Shown here: one piece after another, positions 1 to 5,944 of the stretch
Numbering within the stretch: the stretch's first letter is position 1
How the letters are laid out: every line of letters begins with the position of its first letter
Source: Rhodospirillaceae bacterium UBA4468
GTDB taxonomy: Bacteria > Pseudomonadota > Alphaproteobacteria > Rhodospirillales > Casp-alpha2
Reading direction: 5' to 3'
Assembly: GCA_002389385.1 (NCBI GenBank)
Contig: DGOK01000028.1
Span: 4,800 to 11,958 of the forward strand
Length of the DNA stretch: 7,159 bases
Position numbers and translations under genes: made by a program
The notes under the pieces: generated by a model
The model's input: only the letters and a program-made list of their open reading frames with translations
Told to the model about the DNA's origin: nothing
Database searches by the model: none

Positions 1-431
1 CGCGTATCATCAACGGTCCGTCCGGGTCCATTGGCGGCGCACTGTGCTATGCCCTTGCCGCAAAGATTGCACGTCCCGCGGCAAACGTTGTGGTTCTCAT
101 GGGCGACGGGACTGCAGGCTTCCACTTCTCAGAATTCGAAACTGCGCACCGTTATGGTGCCGACTTCATGGCCATCATCGGCAACGATGCGCGCTGGAAT
201 GCAGAATATCAGATTCAATTGCGCGACTACGGCGAAGCAAGGCTCAACGAGTGCGAGTTAAATCCAACACACTATGACCGTGCCGTTGTTGGCCTTGGTG
301 GTCATGGCGAAACGATCACCGATCCCGCTGATCTGGATGCAGCCATTACACGTGCCGCTAAAAGCGGGCTGCCATCATGTCTCAATGTCATGATTGAAGG
401 TCTATCCGCACCCGCAGCTCCAACGCACTAA
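1..431 (+). CDS. Thiamine-diphosphate-dependent enzyme, acetolactate-synthase-like, C-terminal part (5' partial)
   Basis: The reading frame is open from the first complete codon at 3 and stops with TAA at 429-431, so only about 142 C-terminal residues are present. They form the ThDP pyrophosphate-binding domain: the N-terminal glycine/alanine-rich segment (NGPSGSIGGALCYALAAKIA) leads to the GDG motif at 93-101, followed after 27 residues by the Asn-Asp pair at 183-188. This is the classic GDG-X(27)-N Mg2+/ThDP motif. The following NAEYQ and RDYG segments and the late GGHGE motif match acetolactate-synthase-like ThDP enzymes, which decarboxylate a 2-oxo acid and transfer or release the activated aldehyde. 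The exact substrate cannot be told, because the Pyr and central domains lie outside the window. It is likely cytoplasmic. It converges with the amidase, with 15 bp between stops, so the two are not one operon. Confidence 0.88.
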   Translation, partial: RIINGPSGSIGGALCYALAAKIARPAANVVVLMGDGTAGFHFSEFETAHRYGADFMAIIGNDARWNAEYQIQLRDYGEARLNECELNPTHYDRAVVGLGGHGETITDPADLDAAITRAAKSGLPSCLNVMIEGLSAPAAPTH

Positions 432-446
432 GCGAAGGCCCCACTC

Positions 447-1850
447 CTATCCAAACGTGGGATCGATGTTTTCGTGAATCCAGCGGGCCATGCCGGTCAT
501 GCGTGCATCTTCGTTGTGCTGTCCCATGATCTGCATACCGACAGGCATCCCACGAACCGCCATCATCGGCACGGTCACGACGGGAGCGCCGAGTATCGAG
601 CTTGGGTAGTTAAACACCGCATCGCCAGTAGGCTCGGGTGCTAAAGGCTGACCAGGAATATCGCCCGGCCAAAGCGGTGCAGGACCAGGACAAGCGAGTG
701 TAATACAACCATCCGCCAGTTGTGCCAGGGCCTTATGGCAGATACGCGCGGTTTCACGCGCCAAGAGTAAGGCGCGGTAATCATCCGGCGTCATTTCTTC
801 AGACTTGGCTAATCCTCCCTGGCCGCGGGCGCTGACGCCATCTGGACTGCGGTTCACGAGGTTGCGTAAGAACCAGCGGTTCTCCCACGCCGTAATCATG
901 CGGCAGACTGCCGTGGCGTTGGCAATACTCGTCTCCAGGCTCTCAATCCAAGTATGATCTTTACGCCTCAGCACCGTGACACCCGCTTTTTGCAAACCAT
1001 CTATCAGCTGTTCAAATGCCAAAATAGTATCGGAGTCGAGCTTTGGCCAACCTTCCATTTCCAAAACAATTAACCGTTCGGGGCGGACCGGGTGAGGGGT
1101 CGTCATTGGGCCCATCAAGCCTGCCTGTCCGGGATCGCCGCCAGCACGCGTGGCAATTTCGATGGCCACTTGCCACATATCTTCAATACAGGCGGCGTGC
1201 GGTCCGTGCGTACTCATAGATGTGGCTTGGCGTTCGCCGCGGTGAATGGCACCTTGGCTAGGTTTAAGTGCGAAATTACCGCAAAACGCTGCAGGTCTGA
1301 TGATTGAGCCACCGACTTGCGTGCCAATCGCGGCGGGCATCATAGCCCCACCAACCGCTGCTGCTGAACCTGAAGATGATCCGCCAGCCGTGCGCGTTGC
1401 ATCAAACGGGTTGGTTGTTGGACCTGGATGGTTACCACCCAGTTCCGCCGTGACTGTTTTTCCAAAAATCACCGCACCAGCTTGGCGCAGCGCCCATACA
1501 GCGGCGTTATCGTTCTTTGGGAAATTACCATCAAAAGCAACGCAACCCATCTGGGTTGGCATGTCCTTGGTCTCAAGCAGGTCCTTGATACCGACAGGCA
1601 TGCCATCAATAGCTGAAAGCGGATTGCCGCTCTTCCAGCGTTTGGTGCTGGCCTCTGCTGCGGCGCGTGCGGTCTCTTCATTCAGCGACGCAAAAGCCTT
1701 CACAACGGGCTCGCGCGCTGCGACCACTTCCAGGCAACGCTCTAGATATGCGATGGGTGTGTCTGAACCATCCGCGAATGCATCCCGGGCATCATGAAAA
1801 GTGCAGCCCTTGTATGTGCGGGGGTCATAAACGGTGGGTTCGGTATCCAT
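447..1850 (-). CDS. Amidase-signature family hydrolase (467 aa, complete)
   Basis: This is a complete cytoplasmic Ser-cisSer-Lys amidase of the GatA/FAAH-type amidase-signature family, which hydrolyses carboxamides to acid plus ammonia or amine. The catalytic set is visible: Lys89 in PVGIKD, cis-Ser158 opening the GGSSSGS loop, and nucleophile Ser182 in GTQVGGSIIRPAA. The spacings of 69 and 24 residues are what I recall for malonamidase-like members. The oxyanion-loop GTQVGGS and downstream AFCGNFALKPS are also typical. At 467 aa it has normal family length with no added domain or signal peptide. The start is fixed by an AGGAA Shine-Dalgarno 8 nt upstream, and a promoter-like pair lies further up. 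Substrate specificity is not readable from sequence. There are no gatB/gatC neighbours, and this is unlikely to be GatA of the tRNA amidotransferase; a catabolic amidase is more likely. Confidence 0.93.
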   Translation of the reverse strand: MDTEPTVYDPRTYKGCTFHDARDAFADGSDTPIAYLERCLEVVAAREPVVKAFASLNEETARAAAEASTKRWKSGNPLSAIDGMPVGIKDLLETKDMPTQMGCVAFDGNFPKNDNAAVWALRQAGAVIFGKTVTAELGGNHPGPTTNPFDATRTAGGSSSGSAAAVGGAMMPAAIGTQVGGSIIRPAAFCGNFALKPSQGAIHRGERQATSMSTHGPHAACIEDMWQVAIEIATRAGGDPGQAGLMGPMTTPHPVRPERLIVLEMEGWPKLDSDTILAFEQLIDGLQKAGVTVLRRKDHTWIESLETSIANATAVCRMITAWENRWFLRNLVNRSPDGVSARGQGGLAKSEEMTPDDYRALLLARETARICHKALAQLADGCITLACPGPAPLWPGDIPGQPLAPEPTGDAVFNYPSSILGAPVVTVPMMAVRGMPVGMQIMGQHNEDARMTGMARWIHENIDPTFG

Positions 1851-1858
1851 GTTTGAAG

Positions 1859-1863
1859 TTCCT
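1859..1863 (-). promoter_or_regulatory. Ribosome binding site of the amidase
   Basis: AGGAA on the minus strand lies 8 nt before the ATG at 1850, which supports that start. Confidence 0.7.
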
Positions 1864-1894
1864 ATTCAGTGCTTAGAGTGCCCGCTATTAAAAC

Positions 1895-1922
1895 ATTATC
1901 GTGATCAGGAATTTTTTTGTAA
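1895..1922 (-). promoter_or_regulatory. Putative sigma70-type promoter of the amidase
   Basis: On the minus strand TTACAA (1917-1922) is followed after 16 nt by GATAAT (1895-1900), each close to the -35 and -10 consensus. A TGATCA palindrome sits in the spacer. The leader would be about 40 nt. Found by eye in AT-rich DNA, so only moderately supported. Confidence 0.45.
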
Positions 1923-2030
1923 CGGAAGGCTCAACTCATGACTACTTAGTTTTAAGCTACCTTACGATGAAGGTTCAAGCGCACTATTTAAAATTTCCTT
2001 CCCATTAATGGCAATTGTTGCAGTTATTAT

Positions 2031-2558
2031 CTATCGCTTAATAGGATTTTTTTTGGGGGGGTAGTGAATACTTTCAGACATTGAAGCGTATGAGTCTGGC
2101 CTCGTCGTCACTTCGCGGCGCGGCCGGATGAGCACGCCCGCAAACTTGAAAGACTGAGCGAGGTCGCAAGCAGGCTCACGCGAATGGCGAACGCCAGCTG
2201 GCGTAAGAATTTTCTCAAACAATATATCAGCCTCATCACCAACACCTGTGCATTGCCACGAGGCGAGCACGCCCAATATTCGGTGTTCATCTGGGCTGAT
2301 ATTTTTACATTTTGTACAACGAATATCGATCGTATCAATCGCGCCAACGGCTATAACGCTCATCAGTCAGTCGAGGCCTGAGGCGCTCCCAGGGGCACTA
2401 GATTTATTAAAACCTTCAACCAACAGCTCATGTACATTCGTACCCTTTTTGATGCCATCAACCCAAAGCCTGAGACCCCATACAATAAGCTGTTCAGAAA
2501 AAGGTAAGTCATGAAGTTCTTCTGTACTGACCTGTTCTGGCGGCGCCATTATGTTCAT
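2031..2558 (-). pseudogene. Conserved-looking small protein split by one in-frame TGA (63 aa + 110 aa halves)
   Basis: Two open stretches lie in the same frame, separated only by TGA (2367-2369) and one Leu codon. The first (2558-2367) begins MNIMAPPEQVSTEELHDLPF and has a strong SD (AAGGTGGAG, 8 nt spacing). The second starts at ATG 2363, runs 110 residues, and holds a CxxC pair (Cys16, Cys19, in IDIRCTKCKNISPDEHR) plus a later WQC. Together they read as one protein of about 175 codons, resembling from memory an uncharacterised alphaproteobacterial family in which the GLD and LMSVIAVGA segments are continuous; an Arg CGA to TGA change would explain the break. The second ATG lacks a good SD, so reinitiation after the TGA is the only obvious way to make the second half. 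The last 25 or so residues look like a non-family tail encoded across a C7A8 tract. Function is unknown. It may be a decaying gene, a split but functional pair, a recoded TGA, or a sequencing error. Confidence 0.6.
2367..2369 (-). other. In-frame TGA interrupting the split small protein
   Basis: The minus-strand context is GAC TGA CTG ATG AGC: stop, one codon, then the restart ATG. The frame before and after is identical. TGA also ends the GntR gene normally in this window, so it is a stop codon in this organism unless locally recoded. Confidence 0.85.
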
Positions 2559-2584
2559 GCCTTAATCTCCACCTTGAAGGCATG
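2556..2584 (-). promoter_or_regulatory. Inverted repeat enclosing the RBS and start codon of the split gene
   Basis: CATGCCTT (2556-2563) and AAGGCATG (2577-2584) are perfect 8-bp complements with a 13-nt loop. In the minus-strand mRNA, the SD AAGGTGGAG (2567-2575) is almost all of the loop, and the start codon 2556-2558 is the end of the 3' arm. Folding would pair the AUG and present or trap the SD, so this is a candidate translational switch. The adjacent upstream frame runs through it, so a ribosome arriving from upstream would melt it. Confidence 0.5.
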
Positions 2585-2617
2585 AAAACGGCATAGACGG
2601 TGATTGCACTCCATTGA

Positions 2618-2710
2618 TCAAAGTCCCAACGCCATTGAAACGTAGCGCCATATAATATTTTGAGCTTTGCTTTCAGAATTTTCAACCTTGATCGGAACGT
2701 AGAATTTCAT
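2618..2710 (-). CDS. Short ORF (30 aa) between the Fur-like box and the split gene
   Basis: ATG at 2710 has a GAGG Shine-Dalgarno 5 nt upstream and encodes 30 residues beginning MKFYVPIKVENSESK, ending in TGA at 2618-2620. I do not recognise a family. The start lies about 21 nt after the Fur-like palindrome, so it would be the first ORF of a transcript from that site. Reading past its TGA, the frame stays open for 20 more codons and ends in a TGA (2555-2557) that overlaps the ATG of the next gene as ATGA, the usual arrangement of coupled operon genes. This suggests an ancestral gene of about 50 codons with one in-frame TGA. It could instead be a leader peptide or chance. Confidence 0.35.
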   Translation of the reverse strand: MKFYVPIKVENSESKAQNIIWRYVSMALGL

Positions 2711-2731
2711 GGTTGCCTCATAAGTATTTAA

Positions 2732-2752
2732 TGCGAACGATTCTCATTCGCA
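2732..2752. promoter_or_regulatory. Fur-box-like palindrome
   Basis: A 21-bp dyad with perfect outer arms TGCGAA and TTCGCA surrounds a core that reads AATGAGAATCGTT on the minus strand. The central 19 bp match 13 positions of the classical 19-bp Fur box by hand alignment. It lies about 21 nt upstream of the minus-strand short ORF and overlaps a weak -10 candidate (minus GAGAAT, 18 nt from TTGCAA at 2764-2769). A Fur-family repressor (Fur, Mur or Zur) could control the minus-strand small genes under metal sufficiency, and perhaps a plus-strand transcript as well. Confidence 0.55.
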
Positions 2753-2883
2753 TATATTACATGTTGCAAACTTTAATGCAAATAAAACCGTCTGCACAGC
2801 TATGGGGTATTTATGGTGATCATGGCTTGGTTATTCGTCACGGAGCAACAAGCATACTTATGATGAAAATGACGATATGTTTG
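2753..2883. other. AT-rich stretch without a convincing gene
   Basis: An open frame of about 45 codons from ATG 2761 on + ends at 2898 inside the following palindrome, but it has no SD, no recognisable motif and low-complexity composition, so I do not call it. The stretch is bounded by the Fur-like box and a terminator-like hairpin, which leaves room for a non-coding RNA of roughly 150 nt on the + strand. Confidence 0.4.
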
Positions 2884-2919
2884 AAAATAATTAAATGATT
2901 TCAATCATTTAATTATTTT
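2884..2919. terminator. Perfect AT-rich inverted repeat, possible bidirectional terminator
   Basis: AAAATAATTAAATGA (2884-2898) is exactly complementary to 2905-2919, giving a 15-bp stem (17 if the loop TTs also pair) around TTTCAA. On + it is followed by TTTTA and then ATTCC. The stem has only one G-C pair, so as a terminator it is weak. It could instead be a protein-binding or replication-type dyad, but no origin features accompany it. Confidence 0.45.
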
Positions 2920-3322
2920 AATTCCTTGCACCATGTATGATGCCAGCCCACTCTAGTGGATAATGGAATATTATTTCTGTTTTAATGGAAGTTAATTTAA
3001 TTTTGTCATTTGTAAAATTTTCTAAATCTGAGAATAAGACAAAGACTTATAAACTTGTAACGTCAGCAACCAAACCACAAACAAGAATGTTTGGTCTGAC
3101 GTCACGAAACTCCGCGCAATAAGAAGCACGGCCAAGCTCTAAAGCTTACATCGAAGGCGGCTTATCCCTCTTTCGATCCTATCCTAAATATATATATCGA
3201 TGTGATTTTCTAGCCGACAAGCTGTTAGTACGAACACGCAATCTGTCATCCAATGTCCAGCGTGAGATAGCGGCATAAGGCATGGTCACGTGCGTTTATT
3301 CATAAAATTAAAAGGAATACTT
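2920..3322. other. Intergenic region upstream of the membrane-protein gene
   Basis: About 400 bp with no convincing gene. It holds an imperfect 14-bp hairpin (3060-3102, listed separately), a small AAGCT-CTAA-AGCTT dyad near 3134-3147, and an alternating AT run at 3188-3197 followed by CGAT. A 45-codon open frame from ATG 2985 to TAA 3122 lacks an SD and is crossed by the hairpin. No clear promoter for the 3323 gene could be picked out. Confidence 0.5.
3060..3102. repeat. Long hairpin-forming inverted repeat
   Basis: ACGTCAG (3060-3066) pairs with CTGACGT (3096-3102), and ACCAAAC (3069-3075) pairs with GTTTGGT (3089-3095). That gives 14 bp with a 2-nt CA bulge and a 13-nt A-rich loop. No T-run follows on either strand, so it is not an ordinary intrinsic terminator. 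It may be a structured RNA element or a protein-binding dyad. Confidence 0.6.
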
Positions 3323-3670
3323 ATGCAATTACCAAAAAATTCAACTCCCTTTATCGCTGGTGCAGTTGTTGGCGTCGCAGCCATCGCCATTCTCAGCTTT
3401 GCAAATGGATGGGTCGTTACCTCTTCCAAAATGGGGATCGCAATGCATGAAGCAAACGTATCTGTGCAAGCAGAGATATGTGCAGCCAAGGCTGAACTCT
3501 TTCTGAAAGAAACCAATAACACTGATGAGCTTCAGGGTTATCAAACGGATGTGCGAGAGAGAAGAGAAGCATTAGCCCGCACCAGCACAACGATCTTGGC
3601 AGGCGATAATAGCGCCACACAATCGGTCGTCAGTGTATGCGCTGGCCTTCTTAATAAATCACGTACGTAA
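3323..3670 (+). CDS. Small single-pass membrane protein of alphaproteobacterial type (115 aa)
   Basis: The start at ATG 3323 is chosen for its AAAGGAA Shine-Dalgarno 6-7 nt upstream; an upstream in-frame codon at 3290 has none. The protein has a short polar N-terminus, one hydrophobic Ala/Gly/Val/Ile-rich membrane segment at about residues 9-30 (FIAGAVVGVAAIAILSFANGW), then a soluble, mostly helical tail with Cys53 (EIC) and Cys106 (VCAGLL). Topology is probably N-in with the tail outside, where the two cysteines could pair; that is inference. The pattern GAVVG...GWVVT, then an IC motif, charged helix and a terminal CA-LL, resembles from memory an uncharacterised small protein common in alphaproteobacteria. 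No function is known to me. It is followed after 12 nt by the basic protein, so the two are probably co-transcribed. Confidence 0.8.
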   Translation: MQLPKNSTPFIAGAVVGVAAIAILSFANGWVVTSSKMGIAMHEANVSVQAEICAAKAELFLKETNNTDELQGYQTDVRERREALARTSTTILAGDNSATQSVVSVCAGLLNKSRT

Positions 3671-3682
3671 TGTATAGGTGTC

Positions 3683-3904
3683 ATGATGAAGAAGAAATCA
3701 GGTACCAGGATAGCAGAAGAGCAGTTTAAAGCTGTGCAGAAACGCGCTGTAAATGCATTAGCCGAAAAAGAGAAATCATTAACGGAACGCGCAGAGTTAA
3801 AAGCTAATCTACGCGCACGAAGAATTGCAAAAGAGGCGGCGGACAAAAAAGCCGCCGCCATAATTGCACAAAAGAAGCTCGCTAAAAAACGTAAGAAGAC
3901 ATAG
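3683..3904 (+). CDS. Small, very basic alanine/lysine-rich helical protein (73 aa)
   Basis: Begins at tandem ATG codons 3683/3686 with AGGTG just upstream. The 73 residues are almost entirely Lys, Arg, Ala and Glu, with no Cys, Trp or membrane segment, and form a predicted single long charged helix or coiled coil ending in AKKRKKT. This resembles, loosely, small alphaproteobacterial proteins of the DUF6481 type, but I cannot confirm that. The strong charge suggests binding to nucleic acid or an acidic partner in the cytoplasm, which is inference only. It sits 12 nt after the membrane protein and stops 3 bp before the stop of the convergent phosphoesterase gene. Residues about 52-59 (EAADKKAA) are encoded by a GC-rich inverted repeat that probably serves the opposite strand as a terminator. 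Confidence 0.7.
   Translation: MMKKKSGTRIAEEQFKAVQKRAVNALAEKEKSLTERAELKANLRARRIAKEAADKKAAAIIAQKKLAKKRKKT
3835..3859 (-). terminator. Likely terminator of the GntR-phosphoesterase operon, inside the convergent gene
   Basis: GGCGGCGG (3835-3842) and CCGCCGCC (3852-3859) form an all-GC 8-bp stem with a 9-nt loop. Reading the minus strand, the stem is followed directly by TCTTTT, as in an intrinsic terminator, about 50 nt after the phosphoesterase stop at 3908. On the + strand it is followed by ATAATT, so it would stop plus transcription poorly. Confidence 0.5.
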
Positions 3905-3907
3905 CCG

Positions 3908-5944
3908 TTATTTATTCTCGGTAATGAGAAGAGCAATTGCCTTCAAAGTATACGCATTTGACTTTGCAGGGATCATCTCTCCGGTGGTCAGGTCATAACA
4001 AACCTGGCCATCTTCTGCTTTCAATGTGACCGCTGTTTCTGCTGGCAAGACGAGCGACGACGTTTCGCCCTTCTTGTTTGTCATCACAATCACATGCTCA
4101 GAAATACCATCATCATTAGAAGCTTGATCAATAGACCAATCTTCACCTGATAAATGGCTGATTAAATTACCAAGAATATGGCTACCAATTTTCGGATTGA
4201 ACCGTCTGTCGACCAAGCCAGTACGGGCGAAGTATCCACGGTCCGTATCCGCAAAGGTATCTAGAATAATATCGACGTTATCAGTGCCGATGGCCGCTAC
4301 AACAGCTTCTGCCGCGCGGGCAGAGTTTACGACATCATCGTTGAAGCCTTCAGCCGGGCTCGATGAGTTTGAGCGAATATACAGACACGCTGTTTTTCCC
4401 ATCTTCTTACTGGCGATTGCTGCCTCAGAAGCTGCGGTGCGCGGCAGCACAGTGCGAGGAATAGCAAACATCGTTCCATCGATGGCATCACTGGTAGGAT
4501 GACTTGCAAAGAATGTCGACAGCTCGTCGACTTCAGCCAAGGTGAAGCCGTGACTGATGAAGTGATTGTATTTTCCGCCTGTATGTTTCGCAGCATCCTT
4601 TCTGTTTACCCTCGATAGGTAAACGCGGAAATCAGCTTGTTCTTTCAGCTTGGCAATCTGGTTTACTGCGTCGTCCGCAGTATCCCAGCCAATCACGATT
4701 TCAACAATATCCACGAGATGGCTGTGTTCCAGCAAACATGCCGCCAAAGCCCCTTCTGGCACGCCATAGCAATAGACTTGAAACTGATGCCCGCCAATTG
4801 CAAGAATTTCCATCCGCCCTCTGATGCGGTCGTTTGTCAGATCCTGGATAGGGACACGTAAACGACGCAGGCCGATTTCCCACAAGGCGAGAACGGGATA
4901 GTCGTTACGCGCTAATTTACGCTCAAATTCCTCAAGCGCACCCGAAGCCGTTATCTCTAACTCTTCAGCCCAAGGCTGGCGCATATCAAGACCAACACAT
5001 GTGACGCTTGTCTCTTTAGATTGCAGGCGTTCAATTTTCTTGCCGTTATCTGCGAGTGCCTTGCCTTCAGCGAGCGTCCGTCCATAAGTGCGAACATTTT
5101 CAATGACGTGTCCGTGCTCATACACACGGACAATAAAGTAGCCTAATTTTGCTTCATCATTACGGCCGTATTGATCGCCGGGCTCGATCCGAAAAAACTC
5201 GCTATAATCATGGCGCACAAATGCCGTCGACGGCAGAATATACATTTCTGTTTCGCCCACGAGATCATACCAGAAATTATGCACGTGACCGCAGAACATG
5301 CCTTCGGGCTTATACTTTTTGACGATGTCGATAAACCACGACCGGGCAGGCTCATCTATATTGTCGTATGAGCTGCTTTCATCCGCATTCGACACGAACG
5401 GCGGATAATGAAGGGCAAGGAATGTCCGCTTTCCTTTGTTCGCTTCAAGGTCTTGCTCCAGCCATTCACGCTGCTCAGCTTCGGCCGCCAATCCAGAATT
5501 CATCAGCGGTGTATTCAAGACGATGATGTGCAATCCGTTACTATCGAACGAGAAATAATGCGGCCCAAAGTGGCTCTCATATAGAGCTATATGCTCGTCA
5601 TTGATGCGGCCAGCTGGCGCCCACGATACCGGCTTATCCCCAATATCATGGTTCCCAGGCACCACATGTAAGGGGGCTTCCAAATCAGCAACCAGCGTCT
5701 TGAAGTGATTGGCTGCGTCTTCGTAAGTCGGCAATTCCGGGACGGGGTTAATGATATCGCCTAAGTGCACGACGAACTCTGGCTTAATCCCGTTCAGCTC
5801 TGCAATCACGTGCCGCGTCCGGGCATTAGCCAAGGCGTTGCAAGGATAAGGTGATGAAGAGAAATCCTCGCTTTGGTTCATATGCGTGTCCGCAATCACT
5901 GCGAATGTGAAGAGATGATCTCCAGATATTTTAGTTTTTTTCAA
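3908..5944 (-). CDS. Metallophosphoesterase fused to a TIM-barrel-like and a C-terminal beta domain (678 aa)
   Basis: Residues about 10-290 are a calcineurin-like phosphoesterase with the full dimetal set: Asp19-x-His21 (ADTH), Asp63 (HLGD), Asn98-His99 (GNHD), His179 (LHYPPF) and His220/His222 (GHVHNFW). Such domains hydrolyse phosphodiesters or phosphomonoesters, for example cyclic nucleotides. There is no signal peptide, so it is probably cytoplasmic. Residues about 320-595 alternate strand and helix in a pattern I can divide into eight beta/alpha units, e.g. VLALWEIGLR, VDIVEIVIGW, TMFAIPRTVL and VDIILDTF, consistent with a TIM barrel, perhaps glycosidase-like (DTDRGYFARTGLVDRRFNP). Residues about 610-678 are beta-rich. 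Most single-domain members of the family are about 250-350 aa, so this is a long fusion. ATG 5944 overlaps the GntR stop as ATGA, giving translational coupling. The substrate is unknown; a phosphorylated carbohydrate or glycerophosphodiester is a guess. Confidence 0.88.
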   Translation of the reverse strand: MKKTKISGDHLFTFAVIADTHMNQSEDFSSSPYPCNALANARTRHVIAELNGIKPEFVVHLGDIINPVPELPTYEDAANHFKTLVADLEAPLHVVPGNHDIGDKPVSWAPAGRINDEHIALYESHFGPHYFSFDSNGLHIIVLNTPLMNSGLAAEAEQREWLEQDLEANKGKRTFLALHYPPFVSNADESSSYDNIDEPARSWFIDIVKKYKPEGMFCGHVHNFWYDLVGETEMYILPSTAFVRHDYSEFFRIEPGDQYGRNDEAKLGYFIVRVYEHGHVIENVRTYGRTLAEGKALADNGKKIERLQSKETSVTCVGLDMRQPWAEELEITASGALEEFERKLARNDYPVLALWEIGLRRLRVPIQDLTNDRIRGRMEILAIGGHQFQVYCYGVPEGALAACLLEHSHLVDIVEIVIGWDTADDAVNQIAKLKEQADFRVYLSRVNRKDAAKHTGGKYNHFISHGFTLAEVDELSTFFASHPTSDAIDGTMFAIPRTVLPRTAASEAAIASKKMGKTACLYIRSNSSSPAEGFNDDVVNSARAAEAVVAAIGTDNVDIILDTFADTDRGYFARTGLVDRRFNPKIGSHILGNLISHLSGEDWSIDQASNDDGISEHVIVMTNKKGETSSLVLPAETAVTLKAEDGQVCYDLTTGEMIPAKSNAYTLKAIALLITENK

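Noticed and set aside
440..461. CCCAC/GTGGG repeat between the convergent left genes as a terminator
   Set aside because: Only 5 bp with a 12-nt loop and no T-run; it also overlaps the end of the amidase.
1246..1797. 183-codon open frame on + opposite the amidase
   Set aside because: It is the antisense shadow of the amidase, whose catalytic motifs and SD are clear; the antisense protein is proline/serine-rich with no motif.
2185..2205. TGGCG-CGCCA-TGGCG repeats as a regulatory site
   Set aside because: Short alternating inverted repeats inside the coding part of the split gene, well explained by codon choice.
2330..2370. Selenocysteine insertion at the in-frame TGA
   Set aside because: I see no good bSECIS-like hairpin just downstream, and an ATG restart follows directly; nonsense mutation or reinitiation is simpler.
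2713..2898. 61-codon open frame on +
   Set aside because: It starts with TTG, runs through the Fur-like box, has no SD, and ends inside the palindrome; composition looks random.
2985..3122. 45-codon open frame on + starting MEVNLILSF
   Set aside because: No Shine-Dalgarno, no recognisable motif, and the strong hairpin lies within it; more likely chance in AT-rich DNA.
4197..4502. 101-codon open frame on + opposite the phosphoesterase
   Set aside because: Antisense shadow of the TIM-barrel-like region; no SD or motif.
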